Assembly (NCBI GenBank): GCA_003255025.1 | Contig: QANY01013325.1 | Coordinates: forward strand, 255,497 to 319,496 | DNA length: 64,000 nt | DNA from: Datisca glomerata | Taxonomy: Eukaryota > Streptophyta > Magnoliopsida > Cucurbitales > Datiscaceae | Reading direction: 5' to 3' | Shown here: piece after piece, positions 32,794 to 45,177 of the stretch | Layout of the letters: each line of letters begins with the position of its first letter | How positions within the stretch are numbered: position 1 is the stretch's first letter | Made by a program: the position numbers and the translations under genes | Notes under the pieces: generated by a model | Seen by the model: only the letters and a program-made list of their open reading frames with translations | The model's database searches: none | What the model was told of the DNA's origin: nothing

Positions 32794-34160
32794 GACTCTC
32801 TCAAGAACAAGAAGCCTTTCATTTCACGTGAGGTTTTTGAGAGACTGACTGCTGCCTTCCGTTGTCAGTACAGAGGGTGGTCCGAGCTTCTCGATCCCCG
32901 AGGTGACGTAACTATCGCCCGTAGTCAGCTCACAAATCTCGCTGTCCCTGCTTCAGTTCCATCCTCCTCCTCACTTTTCCTTCTAAGTGGTATTCCCGCT
33001 GCTTCTGCGTCGATTCCCAGCTGGTCTACTTCAGATTCTTCAGAGCCCACCGAAGAGGACACTTTGATTCAAAGTGTTGCTGAAAATATTGAGATGTCAA
33101 AACGTCTTCGTACTATGGTCGATAAAGTTGAGAGGCGATTTCATCTGAGAATGGACGAGACTAGCTCTTCGAGAGATCATCCCATTCATGATGCTTCTAG
33201 AACCCGAGATGAAGATGTGGTGGCCCGTTCTATGACTCCTCCTCTCGTTCCTCCTCCTGCAACTACTTAGCCAGCTGCCAGGCAAAAGCTAGTCTCCGGG
33301 TCTCAGGAGACAGCTGAAGGCTTCGTTCCTTGGCGGTACAGGAAGTTTGCTAAAATTCCAGCAATAGTTTGTTTTTTGGATGATGCCCAATCCTCTCACG
33401 TTGTTTCCCGGGGGATCCTTTATGATACTGACAGAAGAGAACTCGTAGTACTGGGGTTGGTGACCTCATGACTTCTCTAAGTCATGATCTGATCAAGATA
33501 TTTTCTTCTTTCCTTCACTCTTCTTTTCATGTATGTATATATATATATATATATATATATGTTTTCATGCTTATTGTTTTTTCATTCCCCTTTTTCTTCC
33601 TTCCATGCTATAATTCATCTTAATGCAGAAGTTTCGTAGAGAGTTCGCTCAGTGTGCAAGCGTTATTGAAGGTCTCTGTGCTGAGATTCATCAGCTGAAG
33701 AGGACAGAGGCTGAGACGCGGGGAACCATAGAGAAGCAGGTCGTGGAAGTAGATGTAGCAAATGTATAGATTTTGAAGTTGACTAAGTCTCTAGACCACA
33801 AATGAGTCTTTGAAGGCTGTCGAAGAGTCGTTGGCTGCTGCCAAATTGGCCAAAGTCGAGGCGTTGAAGTAAAAGGAGAAGGAGGTTGGGGAGGAGTACC
33901 AAGCTATTTTTGACGAGGCTGGCCAGACAAACTACAATGTTGGTTACAAGGATGGCTCGATGAATGCCCGTCTGAGGAAACCCCTTTGTGATAATCCTTC
34001 TGAAGCATAAGGTGAAGTGAATGCTTCCGTGGAGGATGTTAAAGCTAACCCCTCTGAGGTGGTTGCTGATGAGACTCTTGTTGCTAGTGGTATCCATGCT
34101 TCCATTGAGACTTCTGCTAAGATTTTTCCTGTTGAAGACGAACATGCTGCTGCTCCTTGA
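32794..34160 (+). pseudogene. Antisense ORF (aORF) of the gypsy element, interrupted
   Basis: After a strong splice acceptor (CCTTTTTTTTGCAG), one frame runs 32794-33472: SLKNKKPFISREVFERLTAA, CQYRGWSELLDPRGDVTIAR, then a Ser/Pro-rich part and a helical NIEMSKRLRTMVDKVERRFH. A single in-frame TAG at 33268 interrupts it. Then VPWRYRKFAKIPAIVCFLDD follows. A second acceptor (TTAATGCAG) opens 33627: KFRREFAQCASVIEGLCAEI, HQLKRTEAETRGTIEKQV. After another break come EESLAAAKLAKVEALK and AGQTNYNVGYKDGSMNARL. The layout is a spliced coiled-coil protein ending with an NYNVGYKDG motif. Extra ORFs antisense to pol, between integrase and 3' LTR, are known in Tat elements; their function is unknown. Confidence 0.6.
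33536..33561. repeat. (TA)n microsatellite
   Basis: About 12 TA units in a putative intron of the antisense ORF. Confidence 0.9.
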
Positions 34161-34629
34161 GCTATATATTTCTTTGTACTGCTCTTTTAGTTTCTTTTTC
34201 AAGTACTTCCTGTACTTTATGTATCTTTCATTTCCTTATTAATGATAAATAGATTATCCCTTGAATTTCTATTTCTATTTTTCTCTTTTCTTTTTCTTTC
34301 TCTCTCTCTCTTTGAAAAGGAAACAATTCTGAATAGTAAGTGAAATAATAGAGTTTTGGCTTACCAAGTCTACTTGAAAATGCTTAACTCCGCATGTTCT
34401 GAAAGGCTTTAGTAATTCCAAGTTTCGTTTAGGAGTGTTCTGATCTTTCCATTTGGATTGACTATCCACTCTCGTTCTCAGAGTTTGGCTTTTCGTCTGT
34501 CTCCCTCATTTGCCCATTCTCAAAGAATTTGCGTTTTCTCGTCACTAAAGATGTGTTTCCATTTAGTCTTTCTCATTTGCCCATTCTCGGACATGTATTC
34601 CTATTCACTGGGATTTATAATTTTTCATT

Positions 34630-34910
34630 CCTTCTAGGAGTACGACTTATGAACTATCCCTCCTAATGACTTAAGCCCTTGGTTCCTTCTGGGAGTATGA
34701 CTTATGAACTGTCCCTCCCAAGTACTTACGTCCTTAGTTTCTTTTAGGAGTAGGACTTATCAACTGCCACCTCTCAATGACTTACGTCCTAGTTCCTTCT
34801 GGGAGTAGGGTTTATGAACTATCCATCTCAATGACTTACGTCATTAGTTGTTTTTTGGGAGTAGGAGTTATGAACTGCCATTCTCAAGGACGTACGCCCT
34901 TATTTCTGTT
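34630..34910 (+). repeat. Five ~55-bp tandem repeats in the gypsy element
   Basis: The unit CCTTCTGGGAGTATGACTTA, TGAACTGTCCCTCTCAATGA, CTTACGTCCTTAGTT recurs about five times with drift. It lies between the integrase remnant and the antisense ORF. Confidence 0.8.
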
Positions 34911-35216
34911 ACCATTGATGAAAAGATAAATAGAGTTGACACTGGAGATTTTACGTGAAAAACCATTTGTGGGAAAAAATCACCGGAAAATATTCACTAT
35001 AAAGCGTTTACAATTTTAAACAAAATATTTCTTCAAATGTGAGGCATTCCACGATTTTGTCAAATCCACTCCCTCTTCTATCACAAATAATAATATTCAT
35101 TTCCTCCTATTTCGTTGACAACATATGGTCCTTCTCATGTTGGCCTGAGCTTTCCCTCCATTTGGAAGACTTTCTTTAAGACTAAATCTCCTTTCTGGAA
35201 CTCCCATTTTTTTTAT

Positions 35217-35830
35217 TCATATTTGAAAATAGGATTTATTTTTCTGACTATAATGAGACATTCTGATTAGAGCGAGTTCTCTATGTTCTTGCAGTTGATC
35301 AAGACTTCTTTTGAGGAGCTCCTCGTCTTGTTGTTCATTCAATGCTGATCTCATAATCAGACTTCTAATCTCAATAGGAATCACAACTTCCGTTCTAAAT
35401 ACTAGAGAGAATGGTGTTTCTCCCATTGTTTCTCTAGGAGTAGTCTTGTACCGCCATAACATTGTTGGTAATTCTTCTACCCACTTCCCTTTTGCTGACT
35501 CCAAATGTTTCTTCATGCTATCAAGTATGATGTGGTTTGGCGTTTCTGCTTGTCCGTTCCCCTGCGGGTAGTATGGGGTAGAGAACCAATATTGATTTTT
35601 AGCCCATCGCAGAAGGTTTTTACCGCTCTTCCCGTGAACTGAAGTCTGTTGTCTGAACGAGTATCTTGGGTATCCTGAATCTGCATCTTATACTTTTTCG
35701 CTAGAATACCTTTACTTCTTCTGATCGATTCTCAAGAAAGCTTCAGCTTCGATCCATTTAGTAAAGTAGTCCGTAGCTACTAATAAAAAATGTTTCCGGG
35801 CTGGTGCCATTGGAAGCAGACCAACAATGC
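35217..35830 (-). pseudogene. Ty3/gypsy integrase, C-terminal part, broken
   Basis: The minus strand reads PFMQWALGIVGLLPMAPARK, FLLVATDYFTKWIEAEAF, then (frame changes) GIPKILV, QFTGRAVKTFCDGL, YYPQGNGQAE and MKKHLESAKGKWVEELPTML, WRYKTTPRETMGETPFSLVF. This is the DD(35)E integrase core and its end: D in VATDYF and E in QAE can be recognised. A Gly stands at the first expected Asp (GIVG versus DIVG). Stops and frameshifts make it inactive. Confidence 0.85.
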
Positions 35831-35890
35831 CAAGCGCCCACTGCATGAAAGGTGAACTTTTTCTCTCAGCTCTCAATGAAACTACCAAAA

Positions 35891-36286
35891 TGTAAATGAT
35901 TTTTTCCTCACGTTAGAAAATAATCAGAATAAAGAGAGGCGAAAGAATAACAATGCTCTAAGAAGTCTTTGCGTGACTTGTATTGAATCCATTGAGCTTA
36001 TAATCGACCACTATTTATAATTGAATCTAAAAAATCTAATCAAATATTATTATAAACGAAATTATCATCATGAATATGGAATTTTAACCGTATTCGTGGG
36101 ATTACAAAGAATATTCTTCTAAGATTACGTATTTCAACTTTAACTGCACAATTGAGTTTGATTGTACGATTAGATCAATGATTCTGATTTAACACCTCCC
36201 ACTCTACCACTGTGGCAGTGTTCACACCCTCACCTGATTGATTTTTCCTCCTACGTGTGGATGAATAGAGAATCTATTCCTATTCA
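35891..36286 (-). repeat. 5' LTR of the gypsy element
   Basis: Partner of 32321-32724. Directly inside it, on the minus strand, TTTTGGTAGTTTCATTGAGA is the start of the untranslated leader; the matching tRNA is not clear to me. Confidence 0.8.
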
Positions 36287-36291
36287 CAAAA

Positions 36292-39200
36292 TATAGAGAA
36301 TATATGTTGAGATGATTTATAAAAAGCATGATGTCCACACATTAGTTGGCAGTCCACCCAATGACATAGAGGAGAAGATTTGTTCGATTTTGATAAAAGC
36401 ATGTTTTATATGCAACTTTCTTATTGATTCATTTTTTTACATCGGTCGATGAATAATTATTCAAAAAATAATCTAGATCAACATATTTTGTTGATTATTT
36501 TTCAATTCATATATAGTTAAACAATTAATTAAATATTAATTATTTTTTAGTCAAAAGATAAATAATAATTATGTTCAATGAAAATAAATTCCTTGATAAT
36601 GATGAGGAACGTATATTTATATTCGAAAAAAAAACTCATAACTTAATTATCTGTTTTCAAATTTAATATTAATAATCTGTTGGCTTTAAAAATAATATTT
36701 TATTATAAATCATACTGAACTCCATCTCATGACAAAATAAATATTGGAATAGAGAGAAATTATTGATTCATGGTTATATTAGTTAGATTTAAACAAACAT
36801 TGTAGTTGACTCTATTAATTTTTCATTCCATTTCATTTGTTTTAGTATTTATATTCCAGTACATTACGTCAAACCAAACACTACCTTATTAATTACTTTA
36901 GGTTTTTAAATATCCCAGTTAGAAAACCAATTTTTTCCTTGTATGTATACATATTACCTCGTGATGAGGCCCTATTACCATAGTAATTTGAATGGACATA
37001 GATTGTGTGTCATTGGAGTCCAACATTAGACACGATAGTTTGACATTGTTGGACTGTCCTCATATTATGCTAAATTGTCCGGAGAAAAGATAAAAAAATT
37101 ATTTTTGTTTGTTTTTTAACATTTAATCTGAACCGGCCAGATTTATTTAGACGACTTAGATTAAATTTTCCCTTTGTAGTCGCTAATCTGTTTTGAACAG
37201 GTTCTTTAGTTAATAATTAAGTCTCATGGCATACTTGCTAGTTGCTCTAATTATACTAGTGCCAAACATATAGATACTTTATTTTATACAAATCAGACAA
37301 TAATTTGTTAGTATATTTCATTAGCATGCTTTGTATTGTACATATAAGTTCACATACAAATTGAAGATGAGTTGAGTACTTTAATATTGACCGAAATTTA
37401 TTTGTTTAAATGAGACATTAATCATTCATTTGCGGAAATATTAATATTTATTAATATACTATTTTATTATTTAAAAGTTACTTTTAATCTTAAAATGAAA
37501 GTCAGTTCACTTAGATATATAAATGAGTATAAGAATTTATCATCGTAGAAATATTCATTAACAACACGTCATCATGTAAATGATGAGTGCTAATTCATTA
37601 ATGGAAATCAAACAATCACACTCAAAGTTATAATTAGAATAAAATTTTATTAATTACTAAAAATCCTATATTTTTTTAATAAAACTTGATTAATTACTCC
37701 TCGTGATTTTACTAAGTAAATAAAAACTAAATAGGTTTGCAAATTAAATAGATATCTACATTAAATTTGCAAATTAAGTAGATATATTTCAAAGTGATTT
37801 TTAGGCAAATAGCAATATCATGGTGTGTGATTAGATTTTTGTAATGTAAATGCCGTGAATGCCTTTCACAATAAAAAATAAATGGTTAAGATTTATGGCA
37901 TTCATAAATCATTGGTATTTGATGCGGTAAATTTTTAAAAATCTGACCAAAATCACATTAAATACGAATGTAGGAAAAAATTTAATGGGAAAAGATGGTT
38001 CGGTTTAGGAAATTGTGGTTTAAGTTTTAGTGATGATATTTTTTTTCCAGATTTATTTCAACTAGTTTTTCATATCAGATAACTTACTATCCCTATTTAT
38101 TGTCATTTTATTCCTTTTTCAATTATTTTAGGTAGTTTTCATATTTTCACATTCCGTTTTTTAGGATAACTATTTGTTTTTTAAGGTAAGTTTTCAATTA
38201 TTTTTATGGTTTTAATTTTTCTTTTTTCAACGTTTAATTTTTCTTCAGTTTAGGAGATTTTGATTTTTTATAATTATTTTCATAGTTTTTACTTCATTTA
38301 TTATATTTATGGAATGAAAAACTTACATACACCTTTTCATGATTATATTCTTCATAAAAGTATTCACATTTTCGGGTGTAATAGAGGTCGACACTGAAAA
38401 TATGTCTAGTTAATACATAATGACATTATACTTATGTTAATTGATATTCACTAAGAGAAAAAATGTATATCATTAAACAAAGTATTTTAATCAATATAAA
38501 TACACATTGACATCGATAATATACATTATATTCATGTTAATACATCTTTCAACAAAGTATTATATTCATGTTAATACACATATTTAAACATGTTACTTGA
38601 GTAATTCATGGATATTGTCCTTCATTTGGTTTGGCTTTGTTTCTGAAGTTCTTTCCCTCTGGTTGTCGATTGATATAGTTTATATATAGAAATTATATTC
38701 TAATTAAGATTGGCAATAAAAAAATATAGGGGATGGGCATGAAAAAAATATCAATAAGCATTTATATCAATTGTATTATCATTAAAATATTTATCCACGC
38801 ACTGTAAAAAGGAGGTAGGCAGAGTCAATTCTCCTTTTAAATGAAATCAAATATTGATTTATGACGGTGAGAGTTTTAATACCGTAAAGTAAGAAAGGAA
38901 ATAATGCCAATATAGATTATGGATAAGATACGTGCGGGTTTAAAGATTTTTTAGAGAGGAAACGAGTTTGATGATTTTTTTAGTTTTAATTGTTGTTGTT
39001 TTTGTTTAGGGGAGAGAGTATAGTTTTTTTAGTTAGGTTGTTTTTTATGACATTAAATGTTTAGAATTTACTCTTTTGTAAATATCTACGGCTGTGATCT
39101 TCCGTCATCTCTTCCCACCAGTGTTGAGATCCCCTCCTGTACGGGATTGAGAGTTATGTTCTTCTAATCACTTTGTCTGTTTTGAAAAGGGATGACTGCA

Positions 39201-39440
39201 GTCAACTCGGCACAAGCACTTTTTTTTTTACTTTTAATTTTTTTTTCCGAAAAATTAAATTTTGTCCGTCCGATATAACCCTCTCTTATTCTTGTCCCAA
39301 TATTTTTTTTTGGGTAAACAAAAGGAAACTTGTCCCAATATTTGCGATCCAAAATCCCATTATGATGGCGTCAGCAATCCGCTGAAGCCAAAAAATCTCA
39401 ACCGTCCGTAAATATAATCCAACAAAATTGCCAAAGCCGC
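36292..39440. other. Very AT-rich intergenic DNA, no gene
   Basis: No coding frame or RNA gene is supported. A block at 37791-37880 (AAGTGATTTTTAGGCAAATA, AATGTAAATGCCGTGAATGC, CTTTCACAATA) recurs in diverged form at 43858-44005 within the copia element, so it belongs to a dispersed repeat. Confidence 0.55.
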
Positions 39441-39457
39441 GCCTCTGAAATTTCGAA

Positions 39458-39597
39458 GCGCGCCAAAATTTACCACGTCACCGATCCGCATCCACGTTTA
39501 TCCCACTAAATCAATTACAGCCGTTGATAAAGAATTGAAAATCAACAGCCAGGACAACCTTCTGTTGATCCCAAATTCAAACTCTTCCTTATAAATT
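39458..39597 (+). promoter_or_regulatory. Histone-type promoter elements
   Basis: GCGCGCCAAAA (39458-39468) is an E2F site in reverse (TTTTGGCGCGC). CCACGTCA (39473-39480) carries the histone hexamer ACGTCA. GATCCGCA (39483-39490) is the complement of TGCGGATC, one base from the plant histone octamer CGCGGATC. TTATAAATT at 39589-39597 is a TATA box ~90 bp before the ATG. Together they predict S-phase expression. Confidence 0.7.
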
Positions 39598-39646
39598 CAC
39601 AAACACTCACCTACCAAAACCGTCCCAACTCAATTTCTGAAATTGA

Positions 39647-40096
<450 letters not shown>

Positions 40097-40711
40097 TTTG
40101 ATGAATGTGTGTATAGAGGGGTCTGTGACCAGATCACGTTGTGTGGTTGTTGGGTGGTTTTCAGTATCTTGTACCCGTAGGTAGATGACTTTAGCTGACT
40201 GCCAATGTTTACACCATAGTTATTATGTTAGACTTATTTGCTTTTCTATAGAAATCAAAAATCAATTGTTGAAGTTATGGTTCTTATCGATGACTATCTG
40301 GAATATTGCCATTGGCGTCTTGCTATAATACTCTGCATTTAACGATGGCGTTTGCTAATTTCTAATTTTTCTTTCAAAGCATGCTCATAAGATTTAGAAT
40401 GATTGAATACGAATCACAGGTCAAATGATGAATGCTGGAATTCATGCTAAACTATGATATACAAATCAAATTATCTTTTGTGATTGTGTTAGGCATAATT
40501 AATAAATTAGTAATTAAATTTAGTGGTTCCTCCATTCCATTTCAAATTGGATGATTAATCGTTGATGAATAGTTTTTCAAATTCTTAAGCAAGGATTTGT
40601 GATGGAGCCACAAAGAGTTAGACTTGTTCGTATATTCTATAAACGCCCCTCAAGAAATTGTCGACATTGGCAAGGATTACATCTTAGCTTAAGAAAGCGG
40701 CTAAGGTGTTT
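40097..40711. other. 3' flank of the H3 copy
   Basis: AT-rich sequence. The first ~150 bp may be 3' UTR. Nothing else is recognised before the copia element. Confidence 0.5.
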
Positions 40712-40716
40712 GGGAT

Positions 40717-40866
40717 TATTAAGTGACAAGTATATTTGGTATATTATAATATGTACATGACAATGCTTATTTATTGACTTGGGAAATTTGTAGTGTAATA
40801 TGTAGTACCATTGTACAATATGAATATAGATGAACATCTAGTTTGGATTAAACATATATATTAACA
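40717..40866 (-). repeat. 3' LTR of the copia element
   Basis: 150 bp, matching the outer parts of the right LTR (TAATATG, ACAATG, TATTTAT, GTAGTATAAT-like blocks). Confidence 0.7.
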
Positions 40867-41389
40867 TCTTCCTTAAACTCAAGATGATAAAGTAGATGTC
40901 AGCTTGATTTTGGATACTAACATTTGAAAACATCTTGGTGGATGAGCTTTCATAAAAATATCAATGATATGATCAATGGAAGCAACAAAAAAGAGTTGAA
41001 TGGTGTCTCGAAAAATATGTTGATATATGAAAAACTCATTATGTGCGGTCTCACACTATGGTTATTACAATGGAGAGAAAGAATCACAATATTCGTATCT
41101 TTTAAGTAGACATTAGAGTTAAAGAAATTCTTGAGAAGCATCGGCCCTAGCTCGAAATTCGCCTATCATAGGATCACCTGCCTAGTTAATATCAACATAA
41201 GCATGAAGATAATGAGTACTTTTAACTGAGAAGTATAGATCATGAAATAAGGTTCATTTGAGATAGCATATTATGCGAAGAACATAACAAAAGGAGATGA
41301 GCAGCGAGAAGACAAGAACTGATTGACAATATGAACGACATAAGAAATACCAGGTCTAGTAACTATTAGATACCACTAATTGGACGCAA

Positions 41390-42075
41390 AGTGTTACATT
41401 ATCAAGTGGAAAACCATCAAAAGGAGTGAGATGTACAATTTGTTCAATAGGAGTATGAGATTAGTATTACTGTCAATTAAACTAGCTCGAGCAAGAAGAT
41501 TTGAAGCATATTTAGCCTTCAAAAGAGAATAACCATAAGAGTTCGATGAGGCTTTAAGTCCAAGGAAGTAACTGAGGTGACTGTGATCCTTCATTTTAAA
41601 GTGGTAATTAAGAAAATATTCCAGAATAATGAGGACTTGATGTGAAACCAAATTGTGAGATGGCGGTAGTAAATTTTATAAACCAAGCTCGTGGTGTTTG
41701 TTTCAGTCCATAGAGTACTGGACGAAGTTTACAAAATTTTTATGGTGGATGATCATATACTGGAGGGGTTTCATACATACTTCTTTAGTTAAATCTCCAT
41801 TTAGTAAGGCCTTTTTGACATCCATCTGAAAAAGTTTCCATTTGCAAGTTGTAACTAATGCAAATAAGCTTTGACAGAGGTGAGATGAGCCACTGGAGAA
41901 AATGTCTCCTCGTAATCAATTCCATACTCTTGTTTGTATCATTTGGTTATCAGTCACGCTTTATAGCGATCAACAAATCTACCAGAATGTATCTTAATCT
42001 TGTAAACTAACTTACAACCCACAATAGAGTTTCCAAGAGGAGGATCAACCAAGTCCCAAACATTGTTGTTAGAAT
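41390..42075 (-). pseudogene. copia reverse transcriptase, broken
   Basis: The minus strand reads NNVWDLVDPPLGNSIVGCK, a domain opening; then DRYKA, YGIDYEETFSPVAHLTSVK, KLRPVLYGLKQTPRAWFIKF, and KMKDHSHLSYFLGLKASSNS with LLKAKYASNLLARASL. This order is that of copia RT. The YVDD stretch is degraded, and stops and shifts occur throughout. Confidence 0.85.
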
Positions 42076-42169
42076 CGTGATCTGGATTTAAGATCGTACA
42101 ATCCTACAATCCCATAGTTTCTAAATGATTCGGATCGAATATAGAATCAGAATCATATGGAAAATTTTA

Positions 42170-42950
42170 CAAAGTCGAATAGGATAGTCTTTCACGAAAT
42201 GACCGGGTGCGTGACAATAATTGTAGATTTTCTGTGTTAAGGAGCTTCTATGAGAAGTTGGAGTAGCCAGAAAAGATTATGTGGGAATAGATGTTATAGT
42301 CCCAAGTCGAGTTTCTTCATACAATGATTATGAGACTGCATTTTCTAATGTAAGAAGAGAACTATGATGAAAAAGAGACGCTCGTATAGGCTCAAAAGTG
42401 TCATTAAGAGCCGTAACAAACTGGATTAATCTTTACTTATCTATGTACTCAAAACATCTTCATATCAGCGGGGTCTTTCAATTCATGTTCAAAAGTTGAT
42501 AATTGATCACAGATAAAATGCATTTCTAAGAGAAATTTACTGATAAACTACCTAAAATTCTATTGCAGTTTACGAAGACCGTGAAGGAGTTTATACTGAT
42601 GAGCAAGTTCATTAATTGGTGGTATGTCGATTAGCAAAAAAATCTCATATAGATTTTATTGTCTTAAACGTGCCAAATTAAACCTTGATCGAAGGTATCA
42701 AACTATTGTGAAACCACGTAATAATCAGGTGATTTTTGCTATTCCAATGCTTAAGACGGTCAATAAAATTTTCATGTGTCTCACCTTCCTTTTTGCTTGG
42801 TTGAGAAATATCACCAGTTACATAACGCTAAAGTCTGCGTCCTTTGAAAAAATTAGGCATTGCTTGAGCCTAAATAAAATAATTTTGATAATCCAAAATA
42901 GTTTGAATAGGCAAAGTAAGATCATATTTCTCCACTATAATTGATTTCAA
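42170..42950 (-). pseudogene. copia gag with zinc knuckle, broken
   Basis: Near 42215 the minus strand reads YCHAPGHFVKDYP, a decayed CCHC knuckle (the third and fourth ligands are partly lost). From 42950 to 42600 it reads VEKYDLTLPIQTILDYQNYF, then EGETHENFIDRLKHWN and IPSIKV-like sequence, as in the copia gag polyprotein. The integrase expected between gag and RT is gone. Confidence 0.6.
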
Positions 42951-43004
42951 AGGAATTACGGAATACCAATAATATTAGAGAACCAACTAGGAAAAAATAA
43001 GGGA

Positions 43005-43800
43005 AAATTTATGAAATAGGGTCACGTTTTCTATTACTTTAGAAAATGACACAAAAGTTTATCATTTGTACAAATGACCGATTTTTCCTTTCTCTTTCTT
43101 TCTTCGTCCCTTCGTCTTCTCTTCATGTCTGGATATTTCTTCTCTCCTTTCATCTCTGCATCTTTCTTCTCTCGTTTCGCCTTCGTCCTCTCCCTTCACC
43201 CTCGTCTTCTCCTTTCATCTTCTTTCTTCTCTGCCTCTTTCTTTTTTCTTCTTCTACATTCGTGGTCTATTTTTGGGTCTCGTGGTCAATTTTTTTCTCG
43301 TTTGATGTATTTTTTATTTTTGATTTTGTAGATTTATCATCAATTTATTGTATGATTTTTTAATCTTGTGGTCTGATTTGTGGATTTTTGAGATTTCAAC
43401 AGAGGTGAAGAAGGGAATGATGAGACGAGTTTGTGCTTGATTTCTAGATTTCTGAAATTATAATAGATGATATATAAAAATATACTATAATTATACTAGA
43501 TATACTGATGGTATATTAAAATATAATATGATATTTAAATATATCATAGTATACCATATATGGTATATAAAAATATACTACGGTATATTGATGATATACT
43601 AAAATAAATTATGATATATAAATATATAACATTGCATATTTTTATACCATAATATATATGTACATATAATTTTTTTAATTTTTTTAAAAAAAATTGGCAG
43701 TTAGATAAAGCTGGTTATTCTTGTAAATAAAATTTATTTTTTGTCATTCACTTTTTAATTTTTAAAAAATAGACTATTTCTCTAAATGAGGTAAAAAATA
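43005..43800. mobile_element. Possible inserted DNA element with inverted ends
   Basis: 43015-43090 (GAAATAGGGTCACGTTTTCT, AAAATGACACAAAAGTTTAT, TTGTACAAATGACC) aligns loosely with the reverse complement of 43700-43795 (GAAATAGTCTATTTTTTAAA, GAATGACAAAAAATAAATTT, TTACAAGAATAACC). It would be a ~780-bp element inside the copia leader. The interior has a CT-rich part and TATACTA-rich repeats (43460-43640). Confidence 0.35.
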
Positions 43801-45165
43801 ACATGGTATGAAGCCCTTTGGGGTAAAAAAGGAGTAGAAATTTGGGCATATCACTTTATTAAAGTGATTTTTAGGAAAATAACAATATTATTGTGCATGA
43901 TTAGACTTTACCAAGTTTTTAAAAACATTAGATTTTTTTCAAATCTATAATTAAACTCCTGATTTTTATAATATAAATGTCGTAAACGCCCTTCACAATA
44001 TTTATTAGCAATATTATTTATTTACTTCATCAATCTCACACACTTTTAATTATAAATAATTACTTATCTTATCAATCATATCCTCTCTTATTATAAAATA
44101 ATATATATTTATATTATTTCCTCAATCCCCTCTCTCTCTCCCCCTTCACGTCTACACCCCCCCCTATTTTTCCTTCACACCTACATTCTCTCTCTCCTCA
44201 ATTAACTATTCTTAGTAAAAAGAAGATATTCACTCCCCTCTCTCTCTATCATTCATACTCTCTCTATCAAATCAAATATCTTTTATTCTCTCTCAAATTA
44301 AATCAAATCTCCCTCTCACAAAAAAATTATATAAATATTTAATATTTATATCAAATCAAAATATTAAATTAATATTTACTCTATCAATCTCTCTCGCTAC
44401 TCAATCTCTCTCACAAGCAAATATATGTTAGTTGGTATTTACATGTGTACTGGATAAATTAGGCACAACATCAAATTAATATTATTTACATTCCATAACA
44501 TTATTTATGTAAATACTAATCGATTATTTTTTTATATTAGCTAATATTTACAAGTGTATTTGATAAATTAAACACAACATATAAATAATATTATTTACGT
44601 TCCATAACATTGTCAATACCTCTCAATTATATAATGTTATGAATAAAGAATTACAATTACAATATTTTTTTGTTTACAAGATGATTTAATTAAAAGTACT
44701 TGTAAAGGTTCTTAATAATATAAATAAAACAAAATAAATAAATATTGAAAAAAGTATCTTCTCTCTCACTGTCTCCTATTCTTGGTCTCTTCCTCAATCT
44801 CAAATCAAAGCTCTCCAATCATTTTTTTATTATTTTAACTCTCTCATCATTTCACTCTCCTATGTCAAATCAATACTCTCTCTCAAATCAAAATATCTCA
44901 ATTTTGATATTAAAATCTCTCTCATTACAAGAATATGAATATGAATATAAATATAAATAAAATAATAATTATTTACACGACCAACTTTCTTTTGCCTCTC
45001 CCCCTGTCACTCCCGGTCTCTCCCTCTATTTCCTAACATATCTCTCTCCCTCCAGTAAAAAATGACAAATCATTAATGCTTCAAAATATAAAAATTTAAA
45101 AAAAAATTAAATTAAAATAATATATTACTTAATTAAATATGAGAACATAGAAAACGTGTTGCATT
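43801..45165. repeat. AT-rich and CTCTCT-rich low-complexity DNA
   Basis: Clusters of CTCTCTC at 44125-44310, 44390-44420, 44760-44900 and 45000-45055 alternate with ATAAT-rich stretches. TTTACATTCCATAACATTAT (44487) recurs as TTTACGTTCCATAACATTGT (44594), a local duplication. No gene. Confidence 0.6.
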
Positions 45166-45177
45166 GGCCTGATACCA

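Larger units (their letters stand above)
32321..36286 (-). mobile_element. Ty3/gypsy (Tat-type) LTR retrotransposon, deleted, with antisense ORF
   Basis: Two LTRs of ~400 bp (32321-32724 and 35891-36286) match through AATAATCAGAATAAA, TTGTATTGAATCCATTGAGC, TTATAATCGACCACTATTTA and GGATGAATAGAGAATCTATT. The flanks are a perfect 5-bp duplication, CAAAA (32316-32320 and 36287-36291). The integrase remnant is on the minus strand, so the element is read from right to left. Gag, protease, reverse transcriptase and RNase H are missing. Between integrase and the downstream LTR lies a separate plus-strand (antisense) ORF region, as described for Tat-lineage elements. This copy cannot move by itself. 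Confidence 0.85.

Noticed and set aside
33097..34202. Minus-strand frames opposite the retroelement's antisense ORF
   Set aside because: The plus strand has the coherent coiled-coil reading with splice acceptors; the minus frames are complements of it.
43046..43363. Plus frame of 105 codons with hydrophobic Phe/Leu/Ser runs
   Set aside because: It comes from a TTTCTTC-rich low-complexity stretch in an inserted sequence; no family resemblance.
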